DNA from: Zoogloeaceae bacterium G21618-S1 | GTDB lineage: Bacteria; Pseudomonadota; Gammaproteobacteria; Burkholderiales; Rhodocyclaceae | Reading direction: 5' to 3' | NCBI GenBank assembly: GCA_027214125.1 | Contig: JAPWHF010000011.1 | Coordinates: 62,001 to 126,000 of the forward strand | DNA: 64,000 nt | Shown here: one piece after another, positions 1 to 8,192 of the stretch | Layout: every line of letters starts with the position of its first letter | Numbering within the stretch: the stretch's first letter is position 1 | Position numbers and translations under genes: made by a program | The notes under the pieces: model-generated | Told to the model about the DNA's origin: nothing | What the model saw: only the letters and a program-made list of their open reading frames with translations | The model's database searches: none

Positions 1-803
1 AAGCTGTCGCGCAAGGGCACCACGCCCAGGCGACGCAGGTAGCGACTGCGATAGAACCGCCCGCCCCGGCCGAGCCGGAACACCTGACCCGCGGGAGCAT
101 ACGCCGGCAAGCTCACGCCATCGGCGAGCAGCCCCGTACGAACGTGCCGCCAGTAGTCGGGCAAATCGATGTGGCCGCACTTGAGCGCTGGCGGCATGAT
201 GAACACCGTTTTGCCAAGCCGCTGCTGTGCCACCAGTTGCTGCACCTCCCAGCGTGTTTCGCCCTGATCGCTCGGCATCATCACGATCCAGCGCGCCCGT
301 TCAATCAGCAATTGAAACATGGGCTTCCACACCGCATCGGCCACCGCAATCCGGCCCGCACCCATCGCCTCGCCCGGGCGCCCCAGGGCCAGCAAGGGCA
401 AATCAGGCGACAGCGCCGCGGCAAGCACCCGCTCGAACTCCATCTCGGCTTCATGCGCGTAGTAGCGGGGCATGAAGGGCAGGCCGCGCAGGCGACGATT
501 GCTCACCATCAGCCGGCCAGTCACCGAAAACGGTCGCAAATAGACCGCAAAAGGCGGCACCTCTGCATCGTCCGGTGCATTGAGCAGTTGAAGCAGCACT
601 GCCTCGGCCCGGCGGTCGCGCAGCCGCTGCGTCCACCACCGGTCCAGCGCCGCCAGCACGCGCCCGGTCAGGAAAAAACCGGCGCTACCAATTGTCGCCA
701 TCGACGCCGACAGTCCATCGCCGGTCACGCTGCCGCGACTGAGCAGGTGCAGCAGCACCACCAACGCCGCCAACAGATTGCAATAGCGCACCAGCACGCT
801 CAT
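1..803 (-). CDS. Membrane-anchored protein with possible TIR-like domain (partial, 3' end beyond window)
   Basis: The start at 803 overlaps the stop of the upstream gene as ATGA, so the two are translationally coupled. About 267 residues are visible and the frame stays open to the window edge, so the C-terminus is missing. Residues 8-22 form a hydrophobic helix and a second weak one follows near 30-42. The soluble part contains a block FAVYLRPFSVTGR, then LALGRPGEAMGAGRIAV, a VWKPMFQLLIERARWIVMMP stretch and a WEVQQL segment. From memory, this order (LRPF/LRSF, then a G-rich GRPG..GA turn, W..V..L...A, and WE) recurs in bacterial membrane proteins with a flavodoxin- or TIR-like fold. No function can be assigned; the family call is an inference. 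Confidence 0.7.
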   Translation of the reverse strand, partial: MSVLVRYCNLLAALVVLLHLLSRGSVTGDGLSASMATIGSAGFFLTGRVLAALDRWWTQRLRDRRAEAVLLQLLNAPDDAEVPPFAVYLRPFSVTGRLMVSNRRLRGLPFMPRYYAHEAEMEFERVLAAALSPDLPLLALGRPGEAMGAGRIAVADAVWKPMFQLLIERARWIVMMPSDQGETRWEVQQLVAQQRLGKTVFIMPPALKCGHIDLPDYWRHVRTGLLADGVSLPAYAPAGQVFRLGRGGRFYRSRYLRRLGVVPLRDS

Positions 804-2083
804 GGTCGCCTCCCGCAGGCCCGTTCCGCATCGGCGGCGTCCTCCACTGACCACGGCCGCTTGACCAACAGGGTCGGGTCCCAGCTGCGCAAGCACATGT
901 CGTAGTCCCACTCGGCATCCAGCGTCGTCAGCAAGGCATCGAGCGCGGTGCGCACCGCGGCGGCGGCCTGCTCATGCGCACGGGCGAAAACACTTCGCTC
1001 GATTGCGCGACTTTCAAACCAGGTGCGCGGCACGGCCAACGGATCAGCCTCACCGTCGGACACAGGCCATACCAGCACCCCCACCCACCGCAGACGGTAA
1101 GACGCAAACCGCTTGAACGCACCGTCCAGACGATGATCGAGCATCTCGCTGGCGACAGGCCCTGCGCTGACAAGCGCATCGAGCGCATTCAGATCCGCAT
1201 CCAGGCGCCAGTCCAATCGCTCGATCGGCGCCAACAAACGCTGCCGGTGCGCCGCATAGTGCTGACGCAGTGTGTTTGCCTGCATCACCACCAATGAGGC
1301 CGCGCTGCCCGGCACAGCAGCCAGAAAACGTCGCGCTTCGGGCACCAGCGTCTGCTCGGCCTGCCGCGCCGTCGCATCGCGTTGCACGCCCAGATCAATC
1401 CATGGCGCCGCCAGCAGTGCCAGCGGCACGGCCACATAGGCAAACTGCTGCGCGAGCTGGCAAACGCCGCCCACCACCACACGCGCCACGGCCCGACGCA
1501 GCCGCCCCAGCAAAAACGCGGCGCCCGCCAAACCGTAGCGATGCAGCACACGCGGCGTATCGCGCAGATCTTCCAGGCCATGCCCCACGCGCGACCACCC
1601 CCACCAGCGCGCGCCGACCTCGCCGCGTCGGCGCTCCTCCCGCATCGCCCGCGCCCGCCACAAGCGGCCCACCCGATCCCTCCGCCTGGGCTTCGATCCC
1701 GGTCGCGACAACACCCGCCAGATGCGCGCACCGATGCCGGTCAAACCGCCTGCGACCAGTACACTGCCCGCCGCGCACACCGCCCACATCGCGATCGTGC
1801 CCACCGTCCCCGCCGGGTCGGCCGACAGCCCGGCCCACGCATGTGTCGTGGCCGCCTGCCACGCCGCCAGTCCGTGACGCCGATCCGAAAACGCCAGCGC
1901 GATACCGTCCGCCGTCAGCCACGGATGCCCGACCCACTGCCACACCGCCACGACCACGCGACGCAAACCCTCTCCCAGGCCCATCGCGACCTGCGCCAAC
2001 CAATCCACACTCGCCGTCGCCGCCCAGGCCGTGGCAGGCAGGCAGCACAACACGGCATAGCGTCGGATGACCGGGCATCTCAT
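800..2083 (-). CDS. Hypothetical membrane protein, coupled to the TIR-like gene
   Basis: The protein of about 427 residues is not a family I recognise. I chose the ATG at 2083 because it begins a plausible signal peptide (MRCPVIRRYAVLCCLPATAWAA); an ATG at 2122 in the same frame would add 13 residues before it. Two further hydrophobic segments are visible, around residues 98-120 and 205-225, separated by a strongly basic Arg-rich cytoplasmic stretch. The C-terminal half looks helical and extracytoplasmic. The stop overlaps the next start by ATGA, so it is probably one operon with the downstream gene, with the two products likely working at the membrane together. No clear Shine-Dalgarno precedes either start. 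Confidence 0.6.
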   Translation of the reverse strand: MRCPVIRRYAVLCCLPATAWAATASVDWLAQVAMGLGEGLRRVVVAVWQWVGHPWLTADGIALAFSDRRHGLAAWQAATTHAWAGLSADPAGTVGTIAMWAVCAAGSVLVAGGLTGIGARIWRVLSRPGSKPRRRDRVGRLWRARAMREERRRGEVGARWWGWSRVGHGLEDLRDTPRVLHRYGLAGAAFLLGRLRRAVARVVVGGVCQLAQQFAYVAVPLALLAAPWIDLGVQRDATARQAEQTLVPEARRFLAAVPGSAASLVVMQANTLRQHYAAHRQRLLAPIERLDWRLDADLNALDALVSAGPVASEMLDHRLDGAFKRFASYRLRWVGVLVWPVSDGEADPLAVPRTWFESRAIERSVFARAHEQAAAAVRTALDALLTTLDAEWDYDMCLRSWDPTLLVKRPWSVEDAADAERACGRRP

Positions 2084-2115
2084 GAGCAACAGGGCATCGC
2101 ACCCAACATCGGCCG

Positions 2116-2127
2116 ACACCACGTGGT
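2116..2127. promoter_or_regulatory. 12-bp perfect palindrome in a divergent intergenic region
   Basis: CACCACGTGGTG is a perfect palindrome lying between the minus-strand gene starting at 2083 and the plus-strand ankyrin gene starting at 2351. It could be an operator for either. Nothing else clear is seen in 2084-2350 apart from a GGAG ribosome site at about 2339 before the ankyrin gene. Confidence 0.25.
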
Positions 2128-2350
2128 GGACATACTTGAGCTATAGCACTGCAACGCTTCAGCGCAATCCGAGTCCAAATCAGCAAACACTGAAGCACCC
2201 CACGGCACACCGCCCCAATGGCATCATGGCGAGAGGCCCTCCGACGACGAACAATCGAGCCGCATTTGCGTCCGCGCAAGGCAGGCCTTGTGCGTCCAAG
2301 GCAAGGTGTGCGTCTCGTGGGCGCGCCCCAATTGACTGGAGAACTGACCG

Positions 2351-2851
2351 ATGTCGATGCTGACCCGACTGCGCGGCCTGAGCCGCCTTCTGGCCATCAC
2401 GGCGGCCCTCGGCCTGCCGGGGCTGGCCATCGCCGAAACCAATCCTGGCGAACAACCGATTCACCAGATCGCCCGCACCGGCACCGGTGAAGAAGTGATC
2501 GCCGCACTCAAAGCCAACCCCAAGGCCCGCGACGCGCGCACCGCCCGCGGCTCCACCCCGCTGCATCTGGCCGCCATGAATTCCGATCTCAGCGCCATGA
2601 AAGCACTGATTGCCGCCGGCGCCGACCCCAACGCCCGCGACGAAACCGGCTCCACCCCGCTGCACATGGCCGCCTACGCCACGCGCACCGACAACGCCCA
2701 GCTTCTGCTCGAAGCGGGCGCTGACCCCGTCGCCAAGAATCTCGCCGGCCGCGACCCCGCCGCCATGGGCCGCAAGGTCAAGGCCGACGAAACGGTCGGC
2801 ATCATCTCCCTGTGGATTCTCAAAGGCTGCCAGGCCGGCAAGCCCTGCTGA
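2351..2851 (+). CDS. Periplasmic ankyrin-repeat protein
   Basis: The 166-residue product has an N-terminal signal peptide (hydrophobic run about residues 12-27, likely cleavage after AIA) and then ankyrin repeats. Two consecutive units carry the GSTPLHLAA / GSTPLHMAA core (about residues 66-74 and 99-107) with the usual AGADPNARD linker, flanked by degenerate repeats. Such exported ankyrin proteins act as protein-binding scaffolds; the partner is not known. A GGAG ribosome site sits 8-9 bases before the ATG. Its stop nearly overlaps the next gene, so it is co-transcribed with the DUF411 gene. Confidence 0.85.
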   Translation: MSMLTRLRGLSRLLAITAALGLPGLAIAETNPGEQPIHQIARTGTGEEVIAALKANPKARDARTARGSTPLHLAAMNSDLSAMKALIAAGADPNARDETGSTPLHMAAYATRTDNAQLLLEAGADPVAKNLAGRDPAAMGRKVKADETVGIISLWILKGCQAGKPC

Positions 2852-2862
2852 TGGAGCGCCGC

Positions 2863-3369
2863 ATGAAAACCCTGCTCATCACCGCCCTCGCCGCGCTTGC
2901 GCTGAACTGCACCGCCGTCCGCGCCGAAGCCCCGGCCGGCGAAATCGAAATGTACGCTCCCACCGTCTGTCTGGCCTGCATCGACTACGCCGAGCACCTG
3001 CGCCAGCACGGCTTCAAGGTCACAGTCAATCGCCTGCCCATGGACGACCTCAAGGCCACCAAAACGCGCCTGAATGTGCCAAACGGCTACCAGGCCATCC
3101 CCACCGCCACCGTCGCCGGCTACTTCATCGAAGGCCATGTGCCCGCCGAAGACATCCAGCTGCTGCTCGAGAAGAAACCCGACGCCCGCGGCCTCGCCGT
3201 GCCCGGCCTGCCGCTGGGCGCACCGGGCCGCGAATTCTCCAGCCCCACTTGCGAAACCGGCTGCACTACGCTCGACAAAACCAAAGGCACCGAACGCCCC
3301 CGGCGCGAGCCCTTCAATACCTTTCTGATTCTCAAGGACGGAGACAGCAAGGTGTGGTGGCGGCACTGA
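2863..3369 (+). CDS. DUF411-family periplasmic metal-binding protein
   Basis: The product (168 residues from ATG 2863) starts with a signal peptide (MKTLLITALAALALNCTAVRA). The mature part matches DUF411: a strand with TVCLAC (a CxxC in place of the family's usual CxCC), the GYFIEGHVPAEDI block, LLEKKPDARGLAVPGLPLGAPG, and then a C-terminal extension with two further Cys in CETGCTT. DUF411 proteins are secreted and often sit near copper-resistance genes. The family's CHTA motif reads IPTATVAGY here, so one usual Cys/His pair is lost. ATG 2863 was preferred because GGAG at 2853-2856 is spaced correctly; an in-frame ATG at 2851 overlaps the previous stop. Confidence 0.8.
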   Translation: MKTLLITALAALALNCTAVRAEAPAGEIEMYAPTVCLACIDYAEHLRQHGFKVTVNRLPMDDLKATKTRLNVPNGYQAIPTATVAGYFIEGHVPAEDIQLLLEKKPDARGLAVPGLPLGAPGREFSSPTCETGCTTLDKTKGTERPRREPFNTFLILKDGDSKVWWRH

Positions 3370-3393
3370 GGGTGGGCGGTTTGCCGCGTACGG

Positions 3394-3437
3394 GATGTCG
3401 GTTGGGTTGAGCACAGCGAAGCCCAACCTGCGGCATC
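3394..3437. repeat. Imperfect palindrome, REP-like intergenic element
   Basis: The segment begins GATG and ends CATC, with inner arms GGTTGGGTT and AAGCCCAACC around an AGCACAGCG centre. The GTTGGG...CCCAAC design resembles dispersed intergenic repeats common in betaproteobacterial genomes. It lies in the gene-free stretch 3370-3682. Copy number cannot be judged from one window. Confidence 0.4.
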
Positions 3438-3558
3438 TCAGCCTCAACGGCCGGCGTTGACCGTACTTTGACCGTGCATCGATAGCTTTGGACCGTCACG
3501 GCCCCGACCGGCTTGGATTGGCCGGGTCTCGTGCCGACTCAACGACTGCGACGGTTTT

Positions 3559-3590
3559 GTAGGGTGGTCAGCTTCGCTGCCCACCAAGCT
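3559..3590. repeat. Second REP-like inverted repeat
   Basis: Arms GGGTGGTCAGC (from 3562) and GCTGCCCACC (to 3585) enclose a TTC centre, with one mismatch. The following bases through about 3625 echo the same GTGGGGCAC / CCACCCACC theme, so the repeat-like DNA appears to run into the first possible start codon (3617) of the next gene. The rest of 3370-3682 shows no gene. Confidence 0.4.
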
Positions 3591-3682
3591 GCGCTTATCG
3601 TGGGGCACGATAGTGGATGGAAAGCCACCCACCCACTTTACTAGTGAGCGACATCGAGCCGGCACATATATTGGAACGTTCA

Positions 3683-5050
3683 ATGTTAGATCAACTATCA
3701 ATCAAAGATCTTGAACGAGTAAGAAGGGCCTTGAATGCATTGTCCACTGCTCCACTTTTCACGTCCGCTTCGCGGTATAGCATCGAAAGGGATTGGGCAT
3801 CTGTCGTCAGCTTCAACGAGGTCAACACCTCCCGCGTGCTTGCGTGGCTGCTCGACCCTAACCAAGGGCACGGACTCGGAGACTACTTCCTCAGGGAAGT
3901 TATTCTATATGCCACACAAAGAAACATCGCTAAAGGCACAGATCAGATACAACCGTTTCAAATTACAGGCAAAAGAGCCACTTCTTTCATAATAGAAACG
4001 GAGGTCCCAATTTCGATCAACGGTGAGCAACGAAGAATTGACATACTCGCGACAGATCCGACAGAAAAGATATCAATCATAATCGAACGAAAAGCAGGCG
4101 CCCAAGAAACGTCTAATCAGCTATCTGCGTATCTAAACTGGGGGGAGTCAGAGCTTTCAAAAAAATCGGGGCATACAGTACTCTATATGCTCTCCGGAGA
4201 AGCATCTTGGATCGATGCGGACTCACTCCCCAGCCCCTGGACATATATCGATGATGAGTGGCTTGTTTCCGCTCTACAGAATGTCATAACTCGAAAAATG
4301 GCTAGCGAAGAGGTTATTGCCAACCTCGCTCAACTTAAATGGTCAGTATTCGGAGAATGGGAAGAAAGTGCGTCGTCGTTTTACTACAGCCTTCACGAAG
4401 ACACTGCGGCGCTGAGAGCACAACTTTCAAGCGAACTTGAAGTACTAAAGCAAGCAAGCATCTTGAGTGGCTGCCGATCAGAGACAATACTAAATATCCC
4501 CCCCGGGCGCCTAGTCACCGACTTCTTAACTCGAACGAGTGGGGAGACCTTAGACATTTTGCAATTTTTTTCTCGACACCGCGCCACGCTGCTCGCTCTT
4601 TCTAGCTACTCACTATTAGACATTATTGATATAAAGCTAAATTCTGAATTCGGTGGAATATTTGAATATGAGACAGCAAAAAATGACGGTCAAGACGTAT
4701 TCAGGATTTCTCTGACAAGCAGCTTCATTCCAATCACAGGGAATTTTTGGCCATTCTATCTTGAGCTAAAACAATCCGTCACAAACTCGTCGCCAAACAG
4801 CGAATATAGTACTTATTTGTGCATTCACCGCCTGGAAGGAGAGGATGAAAAATTCAACTTGGCCTCCCAAAGACTAATGTCGTCGGCGATGAATCGAGAA
4901 ATAAAGTTTGGATCACGCCGCCTGATTGCCGATCAGCTAAACACATACACCGGAACTATTGAACCAGGCAGGCTCGACTGGCTTGTCGACGCGGCAAAAT
5001 GGCTTTTCGACACTTGGAAACAGACCTCCACCAATTCACCAAGAAAGTAG
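3683..5050 (+). CDS. PD-(D/E)XK nuclease superfamily protein (PDDEXK_4-like)
   Basis: The product is about 455 residues. Near residue 30 it has SFNEVNTSRVLAWLLDPNQGHGLGDYFL, the signature N-terminal block of the PDDEXK_4 family. The catalytic core follows: a Glu in FIIETEVPI (about 106), Asp in RRIDILA (about 119) and the ExK pair in IIIERKAG (about 135), then QLSAYLNW. These fit a metal-dependent nuclease fold; the C-terminal 250 residues are unassigned. Base composition is strikingly lower in GC than both neighbours (4621-4680 has 17 G/C of 60), which points to recent transfer. ATG 3683 has GGAA six bases upstream; ATG 3617 is in frame but lies in repeat-like DNA. Many relatives are orphan or defence-island genes; no partner is present here. 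Confidence 0.8.
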   Translation: MLDQLSIKDLERVRRALNALSTAPLFTSASRYSIERDWASVVSFNEVNTSRVLAWLLDPNQGHGLGDYFLREVILYATQRNIAKGTDQIQPFQITGKRATSFIIETEVPISINGEQRRIDILATDPTEKISIIIERKAGAQETSNQLSAYLNWGESELSKKSGHTVLYMLSGEASWIDADSLPSPWTYIDDEWLVSALQNVITRKMASEEVIANLAQLKWSVFGEWEESASSFYYSLHEDTAALRAQLSSELEVLKQASILSGCRSETILNIPPGRLVTDFLTRTSGETLDILQFFSRHRATLLALSSYSLLDIIDIKLNSEFGGIFEYETAKNDGQDVFRISLTSSFIPITGNFWPFYLELKQSVTNSSPNSEYSTYLCIHRLEGEDEKFNLASQRLMSSAMNREIKFGSRRLIADQLNTYTGTIEPGRLDWLVDAAKWLFDTWKQTSTNSPRK

Positions 5051-5087
5051 ACCGACAGTCACTCCAGTGCGCAGTCCGCTGGCGTTC

Positions 5088-6377
5088 CTATCGACGACCA
5101 AACATCTCCGCAAACATCCCCGCCGCCCAGGCCATCTCCTCGCCGCGTGGCTGGTTCTCGCGCGACTGATCAATGCGTTGCTCGAGCGCGCCGTCGCCGC
5201 GGATGCGGTAGCTGGCGTCGATGCGGACCATTTCGGGGGGGGTGAAGCTGTCGTAGACCCAGCAGGTGCTGTCGGGAAACGGGGGCTCGAAGGCTTTGCC
5301 TTGAACTCGGGCGGCGATGGTGCCGGCAGCGAGGCGGCCGTGGTGGACAGCCATGTGGCCGGTCTTGGGGTAGTGGCCGAAGAGCGGGGAGACGAGGCCG
5401 ACGGCGTCGCCGATGACGAAAACGCGCTCGTCGGCGACGGACTGCAGCGTGCGGGCGTCGACGTCGGCCCAGCCGGTGGCTTCGCCGTGGTCGTTACGGC
5501 GGTCGAGCCCGGCCAGGGCGACCAGCGCGCCGGCCTGTTGCGGGCCGGCGAGGATGGCGTCGGCAAACGGGAACTCATCGAAGTCGGTGACGACCACTTT
5601 CTTGAACGGGTCGACGCGTTCGATACGCTGGAAGGGTTTGAAGACGACGTGCTCTGAGAGCTGGCGGTCGAAGCTGTCACGGAAGCCGGCCATGCCGGCG
5701 CCGGGATCGAGGACGATAAGCCGGCCCTTGATCTGCTGCGTCCGAAACCAGGTAGCAATGGCGATGGCCCGCTCGTAGGGCGTGGGCGGGCAGCGATAGG
5801 GCGAGGGCGGGACGGTCATGACCAGATCGCCGCCCTTGAAGGCGTGCAACCGCTGCTTGAGCTGCCGAACGCCCGCCGCGCCGACGAAACCGCCGTCGAA
5901 CTGCTGATGGATCTCGGTGAGCGCATCGGCGTCGCCGCCGACCCACGGCGCCAAATTCTCGGCGATGCCGGGCGAGAGCACGAGCCAGTCGTAGCTCAGG
6001 CGGCCATCGGCGGTCTCGATACTGCGCGAGGCGCGGTCGATGCCACGCACCTCGGCCCGTACAAAGGTGTAGCCGTGCCCGGCGGCGGCCTTGCGGTAGT
6101 CGTGCTGGAGCGTGGCGTCGGGCACGCGGTCGATGAGCCAGGCGTTGGACAGCGGCAGGGAGAAGAAACCGGCCTGGCGCTCGATGAGGACGATGTCCCA
6201 GGCGGGCAGCGCGCGGCGCAGATGCGCGGCGGCGGAGAGCCCGCCCCAGCCACCGCCGACCACGACAACCCGCCCCTTTCTGGCTGGCGGCAGAAGCGCT
6301 TGCGCGCTGCTGGCCTGCCCGAAGACCAGTCCGGCCCCGAGACCCGCCAGCGCGTGCAGGGCCTGTCGGCGTTTCAC
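5088..6377 (-). CDS. FccB-like FAD-dependent oxidoreductase (sulfide dehydrogenase flavoprotein type)
   Basis: The 429-residue product has an N-terminal export signal with KRRQALHALAG, compatible with the Tat route for a cofactor-loaded flavoprotein. The FAD-binding Rossmann motif GGGWGG follows at about residue 41. The segment PYRCPPTPYERA (about 197) and the C-terminal DSTCWVY match the two redox Cys regions of flavocytochrome c sulfide dehydrogenase flavin subunits, and the second FAD motif VFVIGDAVG is near 322. The family oxidises sulfide or related thiols and passes electrons to a cytochrome c. No cytochrome subunit gene is adjacent. Its start overlaps the TlpA stop (ATGA), so it is the last gene of the nos transcript; its substrate here is unknown. 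Confidence 0.8.
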   Translation of the reverse strand: MKRRQALHALAGLGAGLVFGQASSAQALLPPARKGRVVVVGGGWGGLSAAAHLRRALPAWDIVLIERQAGFFSLPLSNAWLIDRVPDATLQHDYRKAAAGHGYTFVRAEVRGIDRASRSIETADGRLSYDWLVLSPGIAENLAPWVGGDADALTEIHQQFDGGFVGAAGVRQLKQRLHAFKGGDLVMTVPPSPYRCPPTPYERAIAIATWFRTQQIKGRLIVLDPGAGMAGFRDSFDRQLSEHVVFKPFQRIERVDPFKKVVVTDFDEFPFADAILAGPQQAGALVALAGLDRRNDHGEATGWADVDARTLQSVADERVFVIGDAVGLVSPLFGHYPKTGHMAVHHGRLAAGTIAARVQGKAFEPPFPDSTCWVYDSFTPPEMVRIDASYRIRGDGALEQRIDQSRENQPRGEEMAWAAGMFAEMFGRR

Positions 6378-6862
6378 AGCAGCGGCGCGACGGCAGCCTG
6401 CATGTCGTCGGCGCTCATCACGCCGAGCTTGCGGGTGGTGATCTTGCCGTCGGCGTCGATGACCACGGTGAACGGTAGCCCGGCCTTGGTGTTGCCCAGC
6501 GCCTTCATCAACTCGACGCCCTTGCCGGCACCGGCGAAGACAACGAGGTAGTCCATTTCATAAGCGGCGACAAAGTCACGCGCGCTGTCACCGAGGTCTT
6601 CGACCCCGATACCAACCACCTGCAAGCCCGCCGCCTTGTGCTGCTTGGCGAGCTCGGCCAGATGCGGGATCTCGCTGCGGCAGGGGCCGCACCAGCGCGC
6701 CCAGAAGTTGACCACCGCCGGTTTACCCTTGAGCGACGCCAGCGCAACCGGCTTGCCGTCCAGACCGGGGAAACCGGCGGCAAACAAGGCCGCGGCCTCG
6801 TCGCTGGCGTGGGCAGACAGGCTGAGGAGGGCAACAAACAACAGGGCAAACAGGTGGCGCAT
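6374..6862 (-). CDS. TlpA-family periplasmic thiol:disulfide oxidoreductase
   Basis: From ATG 6862 the product has 162 residues; the AGAGGAA ribosome site just upstream decides this start over longer options. A signal peptide (residues 1-19) leads to a thioredoxin fold with the active site WARWCGPC (Cys58, Cys61). Such proteins keep periplasmic cysteines reduced, for example for haem attachment or for CuA-site assembly. It lies 13 bases after nosY and overlaps the FccB-like gene, so a role in maturing NosZ copper sites or NosL is likely by context. Confidence 0.88.
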   Translation of the reverse strand: MRHLFALLFVALLSLSAHASDEAAALFAAGFPGLDGKPVALASLKGKPAVVNFWARWCGPCRSEIPHLAELAKQHKAAGLQVVGIGVEDLGDSARDFVAAYEMDYLVVFAGAGKGVELMKALGNTKAGLPFTVVIDADGKITTRKLGVMSADDMQAAVAPLL

Positions 6863-6875
6863 GGCGATTCCTCTA

Positions 6876-7703
6876 TTAGGGCAAGTCGCTGCGGCGGAAC
6901 AGCACGAAGCCGGTCGCGGCAGACAAGGTGCCAAGAAGCACAGGATAGACCACCGCGAAAATCTTGAAGCCGGCGACGCCGAAGAGGTCGAGAATGACGT
7001 AGGCCGACGGCCCGAAAACGATCAGCTGCGGGTCGAACATCGACAGCGCGGCAGTGCGGAAGACCTGCAGCGGGTTGGCCAGCGCCAGGGTGATGGCGAC
7101 CTCGGGGGCGACGCGCGACTGGATGAGCAGGCCGAGCAGGATGAGATCGAGAAAGAGCAGCATCACCAGCCAGGTGACGAAAGCCAGCCCCTGCGCCACG
7201 TCGGTGCTGCGCGCCAGTGTAGACAAAAGCATGCCGATGCCGAGAAAGCACCAGCCCATGGCGGCGAGAATGGCGGAGTAGTAAACGAACATGTCCCAGG
7301 GCACTTCAATGTCCTGGAACATGGCCCACAAGGCCGCGCCGCCCATGGCCGCAAACACCGGAAGAAAGATGGAGATGTAGCGGCCGACAATCTTGCCCCA
7401 GTACCAGGCCGACAGCGACACCGGCAGCGACAGCAGATACTCGAACACACCCGCTTCACGGTCACCAGCGACCGAGCGCACCGTGGTGATAAGCACGAAG
7501 ATGGGCAAGATCGCCATGGCCAGCTGGATGTAGGTAACCAGCAGGCGCGACAGGCCGATGAAGCCGAGCACCCGCGATTCGGTCAGGCCGAAGGCGAACA
7601 GCAGCGCGACGATGCCGCCGAACACCAGCGAGTAAATGAGGAACCAGCGCGAACGCAGGGATTCGACCAGGTCGAGCTTGGCGGTGAGCCACAGGTGTTT
7701 CAT
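6876..7703 (-). CDS. nosY: NosY, permease of the NosDFY ABC transporter
   Basis: The 275-residue product is an ABC-2 type permease with about six transmembrane helices. The segment TVRSVAGDREAGVFEYLLSLPVS (about residues 74-96) is typical of NosY. It forms the membrane part of the NosDFY complex, which supports assembly of the copper-sulfur CuZ centre of nitrous oxide reductase. It follows nosL by 42 bases and precedes tlpA by 13. NosF (ATPase) and NosD (periplasmic) are encoded just upstream. Confidence 0.93.
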   Translation of the reverse strand: MKHLWLTAKLDLVESLRSRWFLIYSLVFGGIVALLFAFGLTESRVLGFIGLSRLLVTYIQLAMAILPIFVLITTVRSVAGDREAGVFEYLLSLPVSLSAWYWGKIVGRYISIFLPVFAAMGGAALWAMFQDIEVPWDMFVYYSAILAAMGWCFLGIGMLLSTLARSTDVAQGLAFVTWLVMLLFLDLILLGLLIQSRVAPEVAITLALANPLQVFRTAALSMFDPQLIVFGPSAYVILDLFGVAGFKIFAVVYPVLLGTLSAATGFVLFRRSDLP

Positions 7704-7745
7704 TGGGTGGAGCCTGTTGTCATGAGTTGAGGGCCGTGTCTGGCC

Positions 7746-8192
7746 TTACTTGCCACGCGCCAGCACGTGCTGCTTGGCTTCTTCGTAGGACATATCGCCC
7801 GGATTGGGGATGGTGGTAGCGCCGAGTCCATAGCCCATCGGGGTGATCTTGCCGCCAAAGTAACGGGCCTTGAAAGCGTTGATCCACAGGGTGGTTTTGT
7901 AGTCCGTCACCCAGAACTCGATCTGGTCTTCGGGCCAGCCTTTGTCGCGCAGGAAGATGATGGCGTCGCCGAAGTCGTCGAACTTGTGGGCGACATGCTC
8001 GGGATCGCGGATCTGTGCGGCAAAACGGCGATCCGACAACACCATGTTGCAGCGCTCGCAGGGGTCGCGGTCCCACTTGACCTCGACCGGCCCGGTGTTC
8101 GGGTCATCGGGACCGCAGGCGGTCAGCAGACTGCCGGCCAGTGGCACGGCGGCGAGTGCGCCGATCTGGCGGAAAAAATGGCGGCGGCTCAT
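7746..8192 (-). CDS. nosL: NosL, copper-chaperone lipoprotein for NosZ
   Basis: Starting at ATG 8192, which overlaps the nosF stop as ATGA, the product has 148 residues. It begins MSRRHFFRQIGALAAVPLAGSLLTAC with a lipobox (LLTAC), so it is probably lipid-anchored. The DPCERCNMVLSDRRFAAQI segment is the NosL signature, with the CxxCxM Cu(I)-binding motif, and YFGGKITPMGYGLGA follows. NosL delivers copper to apo-NosZ through NosD. Here it sits between nosF and nosY rather than after nosY, an order different from that of Wolinella. Confidence 0.93.
   Translation of the reverse strand: MSRRHFFRQIGALAAVPLAGSLLTACGPDDPNTGPVEVKWDRDPCERCNMVLSDRRFAAQIRDPEHVAHKFDDFGDAIIFLRDKGWPEDQIEFWVTDYKTTLWINAFKARYFGGKITPMGYGLGATTIPNPGDMSYEEAKQHVLARGK

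Noticed and set aside
3444-3701. Short open frame on the minus strand in the repeat region
   Set aside because: No ribosome site and it overlaps REP-like DNA and the nuclease gene start.
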